64,000 nt of DNA from Deltaproteobacteria bacterium (GTDB taxonomy: Bacteria > Myxococcota_A > UBA9042): positions 1-64,000 of the forward strand of contig JACKFC010000024.1 in the NCBI GenBank assembly GCA_020632665.1, in the 5' to 3' direction. This document shows positions 54,049-62,501 of the stretch, one piece after another (the first letter of the stretch is position 1; each line of letters starts with the position of its first letter). A model generated the notes under the pieces. The model was not told the origin of the DNA. It did not search any database and saw only the letters and a list, made by a program, of their open reading frames with translations. Both the position numbers and the translations under genes were made by a program.

Positions 54049-55697
54049 CAAGCAGCCTGCCGACGACGCAGGAGCAAACCGAGGGCGCCGAGGAGCAGCA
54101 CGACGAGCCCGGCGAGCGGCCCCGCCTGGCGTCGCGGCGCGGCGCTGCAGCCGCTGTCCTTCGGTCCGGCGTTGGCGCCACAGCCGACCTCGACCGCGTT
54201 GGCCAGCGAGGCGACTTTGCCGTCCATCGTGGCGACCAGCGAATGCGCGCCGGCGGCGAGGCCCTTCGGGACCAGCGCGGTGGCCTTGCTCGTCGTCTCG
54301 ACGTTGATGGCGATGAGCTTGGTGCCGCCCAGCTCGAGGACCAGGCCCTGCCCGAAGCCCTGGCCGTAGACCGCGATCTGCGTATCGGCGTCGGCCGCGG
54401 CGCAGTTCGGATCGACGAGGTCGAGGCGCAGCGGCCCAAGGTCGACGCTGCTGTCGTTGCCGGCGTCGACCGGCACGATCGAGGTGTCGGCCGGGCCGGC
54501 GTCCGGCTCTGCCGCGGCGGTGACGGTGAAGCCCGGGTCCTTGAAGCCGATCTGGCCGCTCGGGTTCTCGACCACGAGCGGGTAGCTGCCGGGCGCGATG
54601 CCGGAGAGGACGTTGGCGACGATCTTGTTCGGGGTCACGCTGTCGACCGCGCATTTGTTGGCGCCCACCTTGACGATCGCGCCCTGCTCGAAGTTCTCGC
54701 CGACAACCTCGATCTGGGTGATCGCGTCGTTGCTGCCGGTCGCGGGCGAGACCAACGAGACGATGGGCTTGGCCGGCGGCGCCACGCCGACGTCGGCGCT
54801 GGACGTATCGCTGCTACCACCGGCGTCTGGGATCGGCCCGCCGGCATCTGCGCTGGCATCCGTCCCGCCGGCATCGGTCCCGCCGCCGCTGGCGAAGCCG
54901 TCGACGCCGATCCGCAGCAAGAAGTCGCCCTTCATCTGCTTGCCTTCCTTGGCGACGTCCTCGAGCCAGACCCACTTCTTGCTGCCGCTGCACTGGCCGA
55001 GCGGGTAGACGATCTCGAGCACGTTGGCCTTCGGCGTGGTGCCGGAATCGGTGAGCGCGGCGAGGTCCTGGCAGCCGCACAGGTCGAGGCCGAGGCCAGT
55101 GGAGAGCTTGGCGCATTGGCAGATGCCGAGGCCGGTGGTGGAGCAGCCCGGCTCCCAATACTCTCCGTTGTCCTTGGCGTTGCCGAGCACGCGGATGACC
55201 ACGCGGATCAGACCGGAGGTGATCTCCGGCGGGTGATTCTCTGGCTTGCTCCAGTCGAACTCGAAGATCATGCCGGTATTGCCGACCACGTTCATGCCCG
55301 GCTTGCCCGTCTTCGGGTTGAAGAAATCGGCCGAGTTGATGGTCCAGATCGGCGTACCCGTCGGCGCCGCCTGCAGCGAGGTGTCGTTGTAGAACTCGAT
55401 CGCGATCGGCACCTCGGCGAACGGCGCGGTGGCCGTCTCGGCGGCCGCCATCACCAGCTCGACGCTGAGGATCTTCACCGGGTAGTCGCTCGGCTGCGGC
55501 TTGTAGATCTGGCCGAAGGCCTCGCCCTTGACGAAGCCGGGGTGCGCCGACATCGGGTGCTTCTTCAAGCCGTCGGCGAGGGCCGTCATGTCGCCCGGCA
55601 GATCGTCGTATTGCCAGATGATCTTGTCGGCCCAGGCGGGCGCGGCGAAGGCCAGTACGGCAAGGAAAACCAGGGCGCGTTGGGCGCGTGGGAGCAT
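54048..55697 (-). CDS. Secreted IPT/TIG-domain protein with MYXO-CTERM-like tail
   Basis: A 549-residue exported protein (signal ending AFAAPAWA). The N-terminal 240 residues are unassigned and contain Cys pairs (CQCAKLSTGLGLDLCGC). An Asp/Gly/Ala-rich linker follows, then two IPT/TIG-like immunoglobulin domains (IVSLVSPATGSNDAITQIEVVGENF and LDLVDPNCAAADADTQIAVYGQGF). The C-terminus has SGCSAAPRR, a Leu-rich helix and LLRRRQAA, a MYXO-CTERM-like sorting signal with a single Cys instead of the Cys pair. ATG at 55697 with GGAGG upstream; the frame stays open further 5'. Probably surface-anchored. Confidence 0.83.
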   Translation of the reverse strand: MLPRAQRALVFLAVLAFAAPAWADKIIWQYDDLPGDMTALADGLKKHPMSAHPGFVKGEAFGQIYKPQPSDYPVKILSVELVMAAAETATAPFAEVPIAIEFYNDTSLQAAPTGTPIWTINSADFFNPKTGKPGMNVVGNTGMIFEFDWSKPENHPPEITSGLIRVVIRVLGNAKDNGEYWEPGCSTTGLGICQCAKLSTGLGLDLCGCQDLAALTDSGTTPKANVLEIVYPLGQCSGSKKWVWLEDVAKEGKQMKGDFLLRIGVDGFASGGGTDAGGTDASADAGGPIPDAGGSSDTSSADVGVAPPAKPIVSLVSPATGSNDAITQIEVVGENFEQGAIVKVGANKCAVDSVTPNKIVANVLSGIAPGSYPLVVENPSGQIGFKDPGFTVTAAAEPDAGPADTSIVPVDAGNDSSVDLGPLRLDLVDPNCAAADADTQIAVYGQGFGQGLVLELGGTKLIAINVETTSKATALVPKGLAAGAHSLVATMDGKVASLANAVEVGCGANAGPKDSGCSAAPRRQAGPLAGLVVLLLGALGLLLRRRQAA

Positions 55698-55761
55698 CGG
55701 GTCCTCCAATCGAGTGGGATCGAGGCGAGCGCAGATCGCGCGAGTCCGAGCATAGCGGGGC

Positions 55762-55790
55762 TCGACCGCAGCGGCCAGCATTCCTATGCT
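55762..55790 (+). promoter_or_regulatory. Promoter for holB with almost no leader
   Basis: TCGACC at 55762-55767, 17 bases, TATGCT at 55785-55790; predicted start about 55797, within a few bases of the two possible ATG codons at 55799 and 55802. No Shine-Dalgarno sequence is visible. Confidence 0.45.
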
Positions 55791-55798
55791 CCGACCCG

Positions 55799-56851
55799 AT
55801 GATGACCCGACTCGCCGATCTCCGAGGACACACCGCCCAGCTCGCCGCCATCCGACGCATGCTGGGGCGACAGCACCCGATCCACGCCCTGCTGCTGGTC
55901 GGGCCCGACGGGGTCGGCAAGACGACGCTCGCGAACGCGATGGCGGCGGCGCGGTGCTGCCTGCAGCCGACTGAGGACGCCGATGCCTGCGGCGCGTGTC
56001 GCTCCTGCCACGCGCTGCTGCGCGGCGAGCATCCAGATATCCAGTTCGTGCGCCGCGAGGGCCAAGGCATCAAGATCGACATGGTCCGCGACGCCACCAA
56101 GCGCCTGCGCTACGACCCGGTGCTGGGTCGGGCCAAGGTGCTGGTGGTCGAAGAGGCGGATCGCCTGCGGGAAGAAGCCGGCAACGCGCTGCTGAAGACC
56201 TTGGAAGAGCCGCCCGGCAACACGCTCTTTCTGCTCGTCAGCAGTCGACCGCAGCTCTTGTTGGACACGATCCGCTCGCGCTGCCAATCGCTGCGGCTGG
56301 GCCCGCTCGGTGCCGCCGACCTCGAAGCGATCCTCTTGGCGGAAGGCCGCGAGCCCGCGCTGGTGCGGCTCGCGAGCAGCCTCGCCGACGGCAGCTTGAC
56401 CGCCGCCCGCCTACGCGCCGAGCCGAGTTGGCGGCCGGTGCTGGAGCGCCTCGTCGCGTTCGGTCTCTCGTTCGGCAGCCACGTGCTCGGCTCGGAGGTC
56501 GACTTCGTGCAGGAGTTGGCGGCGCTGCTCGCGGCGGCCGAGAGCGAGGGCGAGGGCGGCGGCGCGAAGTCGAAAGGCCCGAGTCGGGACGGGCTGCAAT
56601 GGACGGTCGACGCGCTGCGCGCGCTCCTGCGCGACGCGCTGCTGGTCTCGGCCGGCGTCGACCCGCGCACACTACCTCACGCGCCGTGGGCCGATGGCCT
56701 TCGGATCCTGGCCGATCGTGCCGGCACCGACGGACTCGCCCGGGCGCTCGACGCGCTCGACGTGCGGGACGCATCGCTGGTGTTGAACCCGCAGACCTCA
56801 CTCGCGCTGGAACACCTGCTGGTGGAGCTGGGCACCGCCTGCGAGGGTTAG
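55799..56851 (+). CDS. holB: DNA polymerase III delta prime subunit
   Basis: A 350-residue AAA+ clamp-loader subunit. LADLRGHTAQLAAIRRML, Walker A GPDGVGKTT, the zinc-type Cys cluster CGACRSC, ACKVLVVEEADR-like Walker B (VLVVEEADRLREEAGNALLKTLEEPPGNTLFLL), and SRCQSLRLGPL (sensor 1/SRC arginine finger) are all present. The residue count fits the family (about 330-350). The C-terminus has an acidic Gly-rich loop near residues 250-260. ATG at 55799 or 55802 (MM). Divergent from the IPT/TIG protein gene. Confidence 0.92.
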   Translation: MMTRLADLRGHTAQLAAIRRMLGRQHPIHALLLVGPDGVGKTTLANAMAAARCCLQPTEDADACGACRSCHALLRGEHPDIQFVRREGQGIKIDMVRDATKRLRYDPVLGRAKVLVVEEADRLREEAGNALLKTLEEPPGNTLFLLVSSRPQLLLDTIRSRCQSLRLGPLGAADLEAILLAEGREPALVRLASSLADGSLTAARLRAEPSWRPVLERLVAFGLSFGSHVLGSEVDFVQELAALLAAAESEGEGGGAKSKGPSRDGLQWTVDALRALLRDALLVSAGVDPRTLPHAPWADGLRILADRAGTDGLARALDALDVRDASLVLNPQTSLALEHLLVELGTACEG

Positions 56852-56870
56852 GCGCGGCGGCCGGAGCGGC

Positions 56871-59090
56871 TCAGGCGTTGGTGACGCCCGAGCGCAAATG
56901 ACCGAAGAGCGCGTCGTGCAGGCCGACCTTGATCGAGCCACAGTTGTCCGGACGTTCTTCGGGTCGCTTGGCCAAGCAGCGCATCAAGAGCGAGACCACG
57001 TCTCGGCTGAGTTGTGGATTGAACTGCAGCGGATCGGGGACAGGCTCCAGCGCGTGGGCGACGAAGATATTGCCGTCCTGGAAAGGCAGCCGGCCGGTGA
57101 ACATGCGGTAGAGGATGATGCCGAGGGCGTAGATATCGGCGCGGTGGTCGACAGGTGAGCCGTCGATCTGCTCCGGCGCCATGTAGTACGGCGTGCCGGC
57201 CAGCACGGAGAGCTCGCCGAACGAGTCGTCCAAGACCCGGGCGAGGCCGAAGTCGAGCAGCTTCACCGCGCCGTCGATCGACGAGATGAGGATATTGTCC
57301 GGCTTGATGTCGCGGTGGATCATGTCCTTGCTGTGCGCGTGATCGAGCGCGGCGCAGATCTGCTCCACCACGCTCATCAGGAAGATCTTGTCGCCGACGA
57401 TCTGACCCGCCGGCATGAACGCCGAGAGCGCCTGGCCCTCGACGTATTCCATCGAATACCAAGGCACGTCGTCCTCGTGACCCATATCGTAGATGTGCAC
57501 GATATTCGGATGGCTGAGGCTGGCCGCCATCTTGACCTCGCGCTCGAAGTATTTGCGCGCCATCTCGGTCGGCATCGAACCGTCGATCATGAACTTCAGC
57601 ACGACGACGCGGCTGAGCAGGCGATCGTTGGCGCGGAACACGACGCCGTTGCCGCCCTGGCCGAGCCGCTCGAGGCCGCTGTAGCGGCGCGCCAGCGAGA
57701 TCGGCACGCCCTTGGGCCAGCCGTCCGCGTCGATCTCGATGCCGAACTCGCTCTTCGCCGCAGCGCGCTGCTCGCCACCGAGGTAGGCGACGGTGCCTTC
57801 ACCGTAGCTCTGCGTCGCCTCGCTCTCGACCGCGCCGGAGAGCGTCACGCGCCCCGTGGCCCGGCCCTGGACCAAGCCCATCTCCTCTGGCGCGTCGTCG
57901 AGCTCGGCGAGCTGCGCTTTGAGCGTCTTGGCCCAGGTCGGCGCATCGAGGTCGGCGCCGATCTGCGGTGCTGCGCGCTCGAGCAAGACCCGGCCGATGC
58001 GGCCCTGGCCGATCGTCACGGCCAACTCGACCGCCTCGCGGGTGAACTGCAGGCGATCGGCGTCCGAGAGCCGGGTCTCGAGCAACTTGTAGAGCGCCTT
58101 GAAGGCGGCCTTGTCGTCGCCACGCTCGCGATGCAGCGACGCCCCGATGCGCAGCGCGTCGACGTAGGCGCCCTCGGTGTCGACGACCGTCGAGATCACC
58201 TGCAGGGCCTGGTCGACCTCGCCGCGGGCGACGCGCAGCTTGATCACCGCCAGCTTGTCGCCCTCACGCAGCAGGCAGCCCATCGCGCGCTCGGGCTCGC
58301 CGGCCAACTGCCAATGTTTCGCCGCGTCGCGGAAGCGCTGCGCCTGCTCGAAGAGCGCCGCGGCCTCGCCGGGACGACCGGAGCGCGCCAGCAGGTCGGC
58401 GCCGTCGACGTAGCGCCCCATCTTTGCGTAGACCTTGCTCGCCAATTCGACGTGCTCGCCCTTCTCGAAGGCAGCGACGGCGTCCTCCCAGCGCTCGAGC
58501 TTGACGTACGCCTTGCCGGCGCCCTCGTAGTCGCCCTGCTCGTAGCGGGCCTCGGCGGAGAGGGCGAGCGCCCGCTCCTTGTCGCCGCCGCGGACCAAGA
58601 GTTCGACGGCGCGGGCCTTGTCGCCGGCCTTGATCAGCAAGTCCGCTGCCTCGACGAAGCGCCCAGCCCGCTCTGCCATCTGCGCGGCCTCCGCCCACTG
58701 ACCGGCGCGATCGAGCGAGCGCATCAGCCCGCGCTCGTCTCCGGTCTTGCGGTAGCAATACGCCGCGGAGTCGTAGTCGTCGGCCTTCTCGAAAAAGCCG
58801 GCGGCGCGCTCCCACTTCTCCGCCTTGCGCAGCGCCCGCCCGGCGTCGGCATGACGGCCGAGCATGTCGAAGATCTCGGCAGCCTTGTCGTAGAGCTCGT
58901 TGTCCATCGCGATGCGCGCCGCGCCGGCCTTGTCGCCCTTGGCCAGCGCCTTCTCGACGTCGCGTTGGCCGCGGGTGTCTTCCGCAGCGGAGAGCTTGCG
59001 GACCCACTGCGCCACGGCCCAACCACCGACGCCGAGCACGACGATGCCGAGCGCGGCCCGAAACAGCGGGTTCGAGAGAATGTCCTGCAT
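56871..59090 (-). CDS. Membrane-anchored TPR Ser/Thr kinase with C-terminal kinase domain
   Basis: A 739-residue protein with inverted layout: an N-terminal membrane helix (ALGIVVLGVGGWAVAQWV, residues 13-30), about twenty short helical repeats (residues 40-390, units such as AGQWAEAAQMAERAGRFVEAA), a linker, then a Hanks kinase from about residue 474: LGQGGNGVVF, VVLKFM, HRDIKPDNI, LDFGLA and MAPEQ. It is an ordinary RD kinase with all catalytic residues. Most bacterial receptor kinases have the kinase N-terminal and the sensor outside; here both parts face the cytosol. The substrate is unknown. Confidence 0.9.
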   Translation of the reverse strand: MQDILSNPLFRAALGIVVLGVGGWAVAQWVRKLSAAEDTRGQRDVEKALAKGDKAGAARIAMDNELYDKAAEIFDMLGRHADAGRALRKAEKWERAAGFFEKADDYDSAAYCYRKTGDERGLMRSLDRAGQWAEAAQMAERAGRFVEAADLLIKAGDKARAVELLVRGGDKERALALSAEARYEQGDYEGAGKAYVKLERWEDAVAAFEKGEHVELASKVYAKMGRYVDGADLLARSGRPGEAAALFEQAQRFRDAAKHWQLAGEPERAMGCLLREGDKLAVIKLRVARGEVDQALQVISTVVDTEGAYVDALRIGASLHRERGDDKAAFKALYKLLETRLSDADRLQFTREAVELAVTIGQGRIGRVLLERAAPQIGADLDAPTWAKTLKAQLAELDDAPEEMGLVQGRATGRVTLSGAVESEATQSYGEGTVAYLGGEQRAAAKSEFGIEIDADGWPKGVPISLARRYSGLERLGQGGNGVVFRANDRLLSRVVVLKFMIDGSMPTEMARKYFEREVKMAASLSHPNIVHIYDMGHEDDVPWYSMEYVEGQALSAFMPAGQIVGDKIFLMSVVEQICAALDHAHSKDMIHRDIKPDNILISSIDGAVKLLDFGLARVLDDSFGELSVLAGTPYYMAPEQIDGSPVDHRADIYALGIILYRMFTGRLPFQDGNIFVAHALEPVPDPLQFNPQLSRDVVSLLMRCLAKRPEERPDNCGSIKVGLHDALFGHLRSGVTNA

Positions 59091-59151
59091 TGTTGCAGAC
59101 CTCGGAGGGGACGACCTTTTTCCCGGACGGGAGAGTGTCGCTCTAAGCGGC

Positions 59152-59181
59152 AGTTTAGTCCGCTTTCGCTCCGATGTCGAA
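59152..59181 (-). promoter_or_regulatory. Promoter for the TPR kinase
   Basis: On the minus strand TTCGAC (59181-59176), 18 bases, TAAACT (59157-59152), in the most AT-rich stretch of the region. Predicted leader about 55 bases to the ATG at 59090. Moderate support. Confidence 0.4.
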
Positions 59182-59204
59182 AGAGATGTCGGTTTGTGAA
59201 TGGC

Positions 59205-59675
59205 CTAGCGATCGACGATGAGCGTCCGCTCTTCGTCCTCGAAGACGATGCGCGCCTTGCCGCCGTCGACGTGATCGACCACGCCGTAGCCGAAGCGCGC
59301 GTGGTCGACGAGATCGCCAGACTTCGGCGAGATCGTCGGGTGGTAGCGGCTCGCAGCCGAGCGGTCCTTCTCGGCCATCAGCTTCTCGTAGCGGATGCGA
59401 TGGGCGTTCGGCCGCGCCGCTGCGGCCGAGGCAGCGCGACGACCGCCTGCGCCAGAGGCCCGGGCGACGCGCTCGCGGGCGGCGCGGTCTGCGGCGGCCG
59501 GATCCTTGTAGCGGTGAACCGAGCCACAGGTATGGCAGCGGACCTGGACCACACTCTCGCCAGCCATCGCGGTGATGACGTGGCCGAGATCCATCTTGCA
59601 GCGCGTGCACCACGCGTCGATATCGCGACCGACGGCGGGGGCGGTGTCGGCTTTGCGGAGGCGGTGCAGGCTCAT
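59205..59675 (-). CDS. Zinc-ribbon protein with UvrD/PcrA-like C-terminal Tudor domain
   Basis: A 156-residue cytosolic protein. A zinc ribbon is formed by two CxxC pairs: Cys23/26 (CTRC) and Cys47/50 (CHTC). A basic Ala/Arg-rich linker follows, then residues 120-156 read GDLVDHARFGYGVVDHVDGG and end VFEDEERTLIVDR, which resembles the small Tudor-like domain at the C-terminus of UvrD/PcrA helicases (G-x-x-V-x-H-x-x-F-G-x-G-x-V). That domain contacts RNA polymerase or DNA. No helicase is present, so this could be a regulatory adaptor. ATG at 59675; the open frame extends upstream without sense. Confidence 0.75.
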   Translation of the reverse strand: MSLHRLRKADTAPAVGRDIDAWCTRCKMDLGHVITAMAGESVVQVRCHTCGSVHRYKDPAAADRAARERVARASGAGGRRAASAAAARPNAHRIRYEKLMAEKDRSAASRYHPTISPKSGDLVDHARFGYGVVDHVDGGKARIVFEDEERTLIVDR

Positions 59676-59851
59676 GGCGGGCTCCTTGGCGGCGGCGTGG
59701 AGGGGGGCCGGCCGCCGGGGGGCGCGGAGTGTAGGGATGGGGTCCTGCAGGGGCAACCCCGCGTCGGTCGATCTGCCGCCCCCTCGCCGCTGCACCGGTT
59801 TCGCGCTAGGATCGGCGGCAGCTCGGGCGCACCCGAACGACGGAGAGGACG

Positions 59852-60361
59852 ATGACCAAGGCGAAAAGGACGACGACGCTGCGGCGCTGGCTGCCGCTGC
59901 TCGCAGCTGCGCTGCTGCTGCCCCTCGGCGGCTGCGACATGGTCGGCAAGACCGTCGACAAGGCGCGGATGAAGCTCTTCGGGATCACCGTCACCGATCC
60001 CGATCCCGAGTCTGCCGAGTGGGTCCTGAAACAGGCCATCGACGCCGCCAACGACAGCAACGAAGAGCGCGGCTGGGAGCAATTCCAGCAGGTTCTGCAC
60101 AGCGAGGAGCGGACGCCGAACGCGCTGCGCGGCTGGTACGACCACGCCTGGAAGCGGATGCGCCGGCAAGCCAAGGATTACCTGCAGGAAGACGGCTCCT
60201 TCAAGATTGTCGACTTCAAAGAGATGATGCGCAGCGCGGGCGGCACGGCCGGCTACGAATACTTCATCGAGTCGACCAAGAAGGAGATGCCGACGCCCTG
60301 CGCGGTCTATGTCGACGACGGCAACAGCGGCAAGTGGCGCATCCGCCGCTGCAGCCTCTGA
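59852..60361 (+). CDS. Small lipoprotein of unknown function
   Basis: A 169-residue lipoprotein (basic N-terminus, Leu/Ala helix, lipobox LGGC). The mature part is mostly alpha-helical (KTVDKARMKLFGITV; WVLKQAIDAANDSNEERGWEQFQQVL) and ends with a short strand and a Cys-containing tail, TPCAVYVDDGNSGKWRIRRC. GGAGAGG precedes the ATG. No family recognised; the composition of the region around residue 70-150 resembles the NTF2-like lipoproteins of myxobacteria but I cannot confirm this. Confidence 0.75.
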   Translation: MTKAKRTTTLRRWLPLLAAALLLPLGGCDMVGKTVDKARMKLFGITVTDPDPESAEWVLKQAIDAANDSNEERGWEQFQQVLHSEERTPNALRGWYDHAWKRMRRQAKDYLQEDGSFKIVDFKEMMRSAGGTAGYEYFIESTKKEMPTPCAVYVDDGNSGKWRIRRCSL

Positions 60362-60374
60362 GAGCGACGACACG

Positions 60375-60734
60375 ATGTTGGCGCGCGCGATCGAGAAGGG
60401 CCTCGCCAGCGTCATCGCGCGTTGGATGCTCGAGGGCCACGCCGACGCGGTGCTCGATCGCGTCGCCGCGGCCGGCGCCCTCGACCCCGCGGAGATCGAG
60501 GCGCTGCGCGGCCAGACCCGCGAGCGGCTGAGCAAGGTCCGCGACGACGGCGCGCCCTATGCCGCGCTGCTGGAAGAAGCACTCGGCGCCATCGCCGCAC
60601 GCGCTGGCGGGCCGATGGTCGAGACGCTCGGCGCGCTGCGGCCGACCGCAGAGGCCGTCGTGCGCAGCGCGGTGGCCAAGGTCCGGGCGCAGGCGGATGC
60701 AGCGACGCGCGACGAGGAAGGAGGCCCGGCGTGA
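60375..60734 (+). CDS. Hypothetical helical protein coupled to the UbiB-family kinase
   Basis: A 119-residue Ala-rich helical protein without signal or membrane helix (LARAIEKGLASVIARWMLEGHADAV; PMVETLGALRPTAEAVVRSAVAKV). It lies 13 bases after the small lipoprotein, and its TGA overlaps the GTG start of the kinase gene (GTGA). No family recognised. The overlap suggests the two proteins act together. The ATG at 60375 starts 14 bases after the previous stop, whereas an upstream start would lie inside that gene. Confidence 0.6.
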   Translation: MLARAIEKGLASVIARWMLEGHADAVLDRVAAAGALDPAEIEALRGQTRERLSKVRDDGAPYAALLEEALGAIAARAGGPMVETLGALRPTAEAVVRSAVAKVRAQADAATRDEEGGPA

Positions 60735-62425
60735 GCACGATCGGCAAGCTCTGGACCTTGCCCAACGTCGCTCGGCAGGCCGTGCGGCTGCGGCAGGTCG
60801 CGGCGATCGCCATCCGCTACGGCTTCGGCCAGTTCATCGACTCCTCGGGCTTGGCGGCGCTGCTCCGGCTCGGCCGCGCGGCGCCGGTCGACGAGCAGAT
60901 CGCCACCCGCCGCTGGGAGATCCGTGTCCGCCTCGCCCTCGAAGAGCTGGGGCCGACGTTCGTCAAGCTGGGCCAGATGCTGGCGACGCGACCCGACCTG
61001 GTGCCGCTCTCGCTGATCGAAGAGCTCCGCAAGCTGCAGGACGACGTTCCGCCCTTCCCCGCCGCCGAGGCGCGGGCCCTGCTCGAGAAGGAGCTGGGTG
61101 TGCCGGTGAGCAGCGCCTTCGCCCATTTCGAGGCCGAGCCCCTCGCCGCGGCGTCGATCGCGCAGGTGCACCGCGCCAGGCTCGAGAGCGGCGAAGAGGT
61201 CGTGGTCAAGCTGCAGCGGCCGGGTCTGGACGAGCGATTGCGTGCTGACCTCGACCTGCTCGCGACGATCGCCGGCTTGGTCGAAGAGAACGTCCCGGAG
61301 TTGCGCGCCTTCAAGCCGGCCGCGGCGATCGAGGCCTTTGGCCAGGGTCTGCGTCTGGAGACCGACTTCGGCAACGAGCTGCGGAATATCGAGCGCTTCC
61401 GGCGACAGTTCGCGGAAGAGCCGCGGATCCACGTGCCGGCGACCTATCCGGCGCTCTCGTCCCGCCGCGTCCTGACGATGGAATTCCTCGACGGGGTCAA
61501 GGTGACCGATACAGCCGCGCTCGCCGCGTGGGAGATCGACCCCGCCGCGGTGGCCGAGACCGGCATCGCGCTGGTCCTGGAGAGCATCTTCGAGCACGGC
61601 TTCTTCCACGGCGATCCGCACCCCGGCAACTTCTTCGTCTTGCGCGACGGCAGCCTGGGCGTCATCGATTTCGGCATGATGGGCTCGCTCGATCGCGAGC
61701 GGGTCGACGAATTGCTCGCCTTCATGGCCGCGATCCTGCTCGGCGACGCCGAGATGCTGGTCGCCCTGCTGATGGACCTCGGCGTGCTCGGCGACGCGGT
61801 GAACGTGCGGCTGCTGCGCGGCGAGGTGTCGGCGCTGATGGGTCGCTACCACGGCGTCGACCTGGTGACGGTCGATATCGGCACCTTCCTGACCGAGACG
61901 ATCGAGGTGGTACTCCGCCACGACATCGATTTGCCGACCGACCTGGTCCTGATCGGCAAGTCGATCTCGACGATGGAGGGCATCGCCCGGCAGATCCACC
62001 CTGGCTTCAACCCGATGGCGGATCTGCGCCCCTATTTCGTCCGCCTCTACCTCGGCCGCGCGCTCGATCCCGAGACCTACTCGCGCCGGATCTTCCGAAC
62101 CCTGCGCGATTGGTGGGGCCTGGGCGTGGTGCTTCCGGGCGAGGCGCGCTCGGTCCTGCGGCAGCTGCGGCGCGGCCAACTCCGGCTCGAAGTCAAAGAT
62201 CCCGACCTGGACCGGGCGTTGCTGCAGCGGGAGCGCCAGGTCAACCGCGCCGTGCTGACCGCGACAACGCTCGCGGCGTGGGCCCTCTTCGCGTTCTTGT
62301 TGCCGACCGCAGAGACCCGTGGCCTGGGCTCGCCGACGACGTGGTGGACGCTCCTGCTCGGCGGCGTCGGCCTCTGGACGGGAACATGGTTGGGTGTGTC
62401 GATGTTGCGATCTCGGGCACTCTGA
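60731..62425 (+). CDS. UbiB/ABC1/AarF-family membrane kinase-like protein
   Basis: A 564-residue UbiB-type atypical kinase. KxGQ motif FVKLGQMLATRPDLV, Ala-rich loop LAAASIAQVH in place of the Gly-rich loop, ELRNIERFRRQFAE, HGDPHPGNFFV (catalytic) and VIDFGMMGSL (metal), and two C-terminal membrane helices (residues 510-525 and 540-560) are typical. UbiB proteins support ubiquinone/isoprenoid lipid biosynthesis by an ATPase activity. No quinone synthesis gene is nearby, so ubiB itself is not claimed. GTG start, with GGAGG about 11 bases before it. Confidence 0.92.
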   Translation: MSTIGKLWTLPNVARQAVRLRQVAAIAIRYGFGQFIDSSGLAALLRLGRAAPVDEQIATRRWEIRVRLALEELGPTFVKLGQMLATRPDLVPLSLIEELRKLQDDVPPFPAAEARALLEKELGVPVSSAFAHFEAEPLAAASIAQVHRARLESGEEVVVKLQRPGLDERLRADLDLLATIAGLVEENVPELRAFKPAAAIEAFGQGLRLETDFGNELRNIERFRRQFAEEPRIHVPATYPALSSRRVLTMEFLDGVKVTDTAALAAWEIDPAAVAETGIALVLESIFEHGFFHGDPHPGNFFVLRDGSLGVIDFGMMGSLDRERVDELLAFMAAILLGDAEMLVALLMDLGVLGDAVNVRLLRGEVSALMGRYHGVDLVTVDIGTFLTETIEVVLRHDIDLPTDLVLIGKSISTMEGIARQIHPGFNPMADLRPYFVRLYLGRALDPETYSRRIFRTLRDWWGLGVVLPGEARSVLRQLRRGQLRLEVKDPDLDRALLQRERQVNRAVLTATTLAAWALFAFLLPTAETRGLGSPTTWWTLLLGGVGLWTGTWLGVSMLRSRAL

Positions 62426-62441
62426 CGCCGTCGTCTTCACC

Positions 62442-62470
62442 TTGACCCGCCCTTGGCGGCTCCCTACGCT
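62442..62470 (+). promoter_or_regulatory. Sigma-70-type promoter for the DsbA-like gene
   Basis: TTGACC at 62442-62447, 17 bases, TACGCT at 62465-62470; predicted start near 62477, 25 bases before the ATG. Confidence 0.55.
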
Positions 62471-62501
62471 ACGCGCCCGATCCTTCCGAGGAGGCAAGTC
62501 G

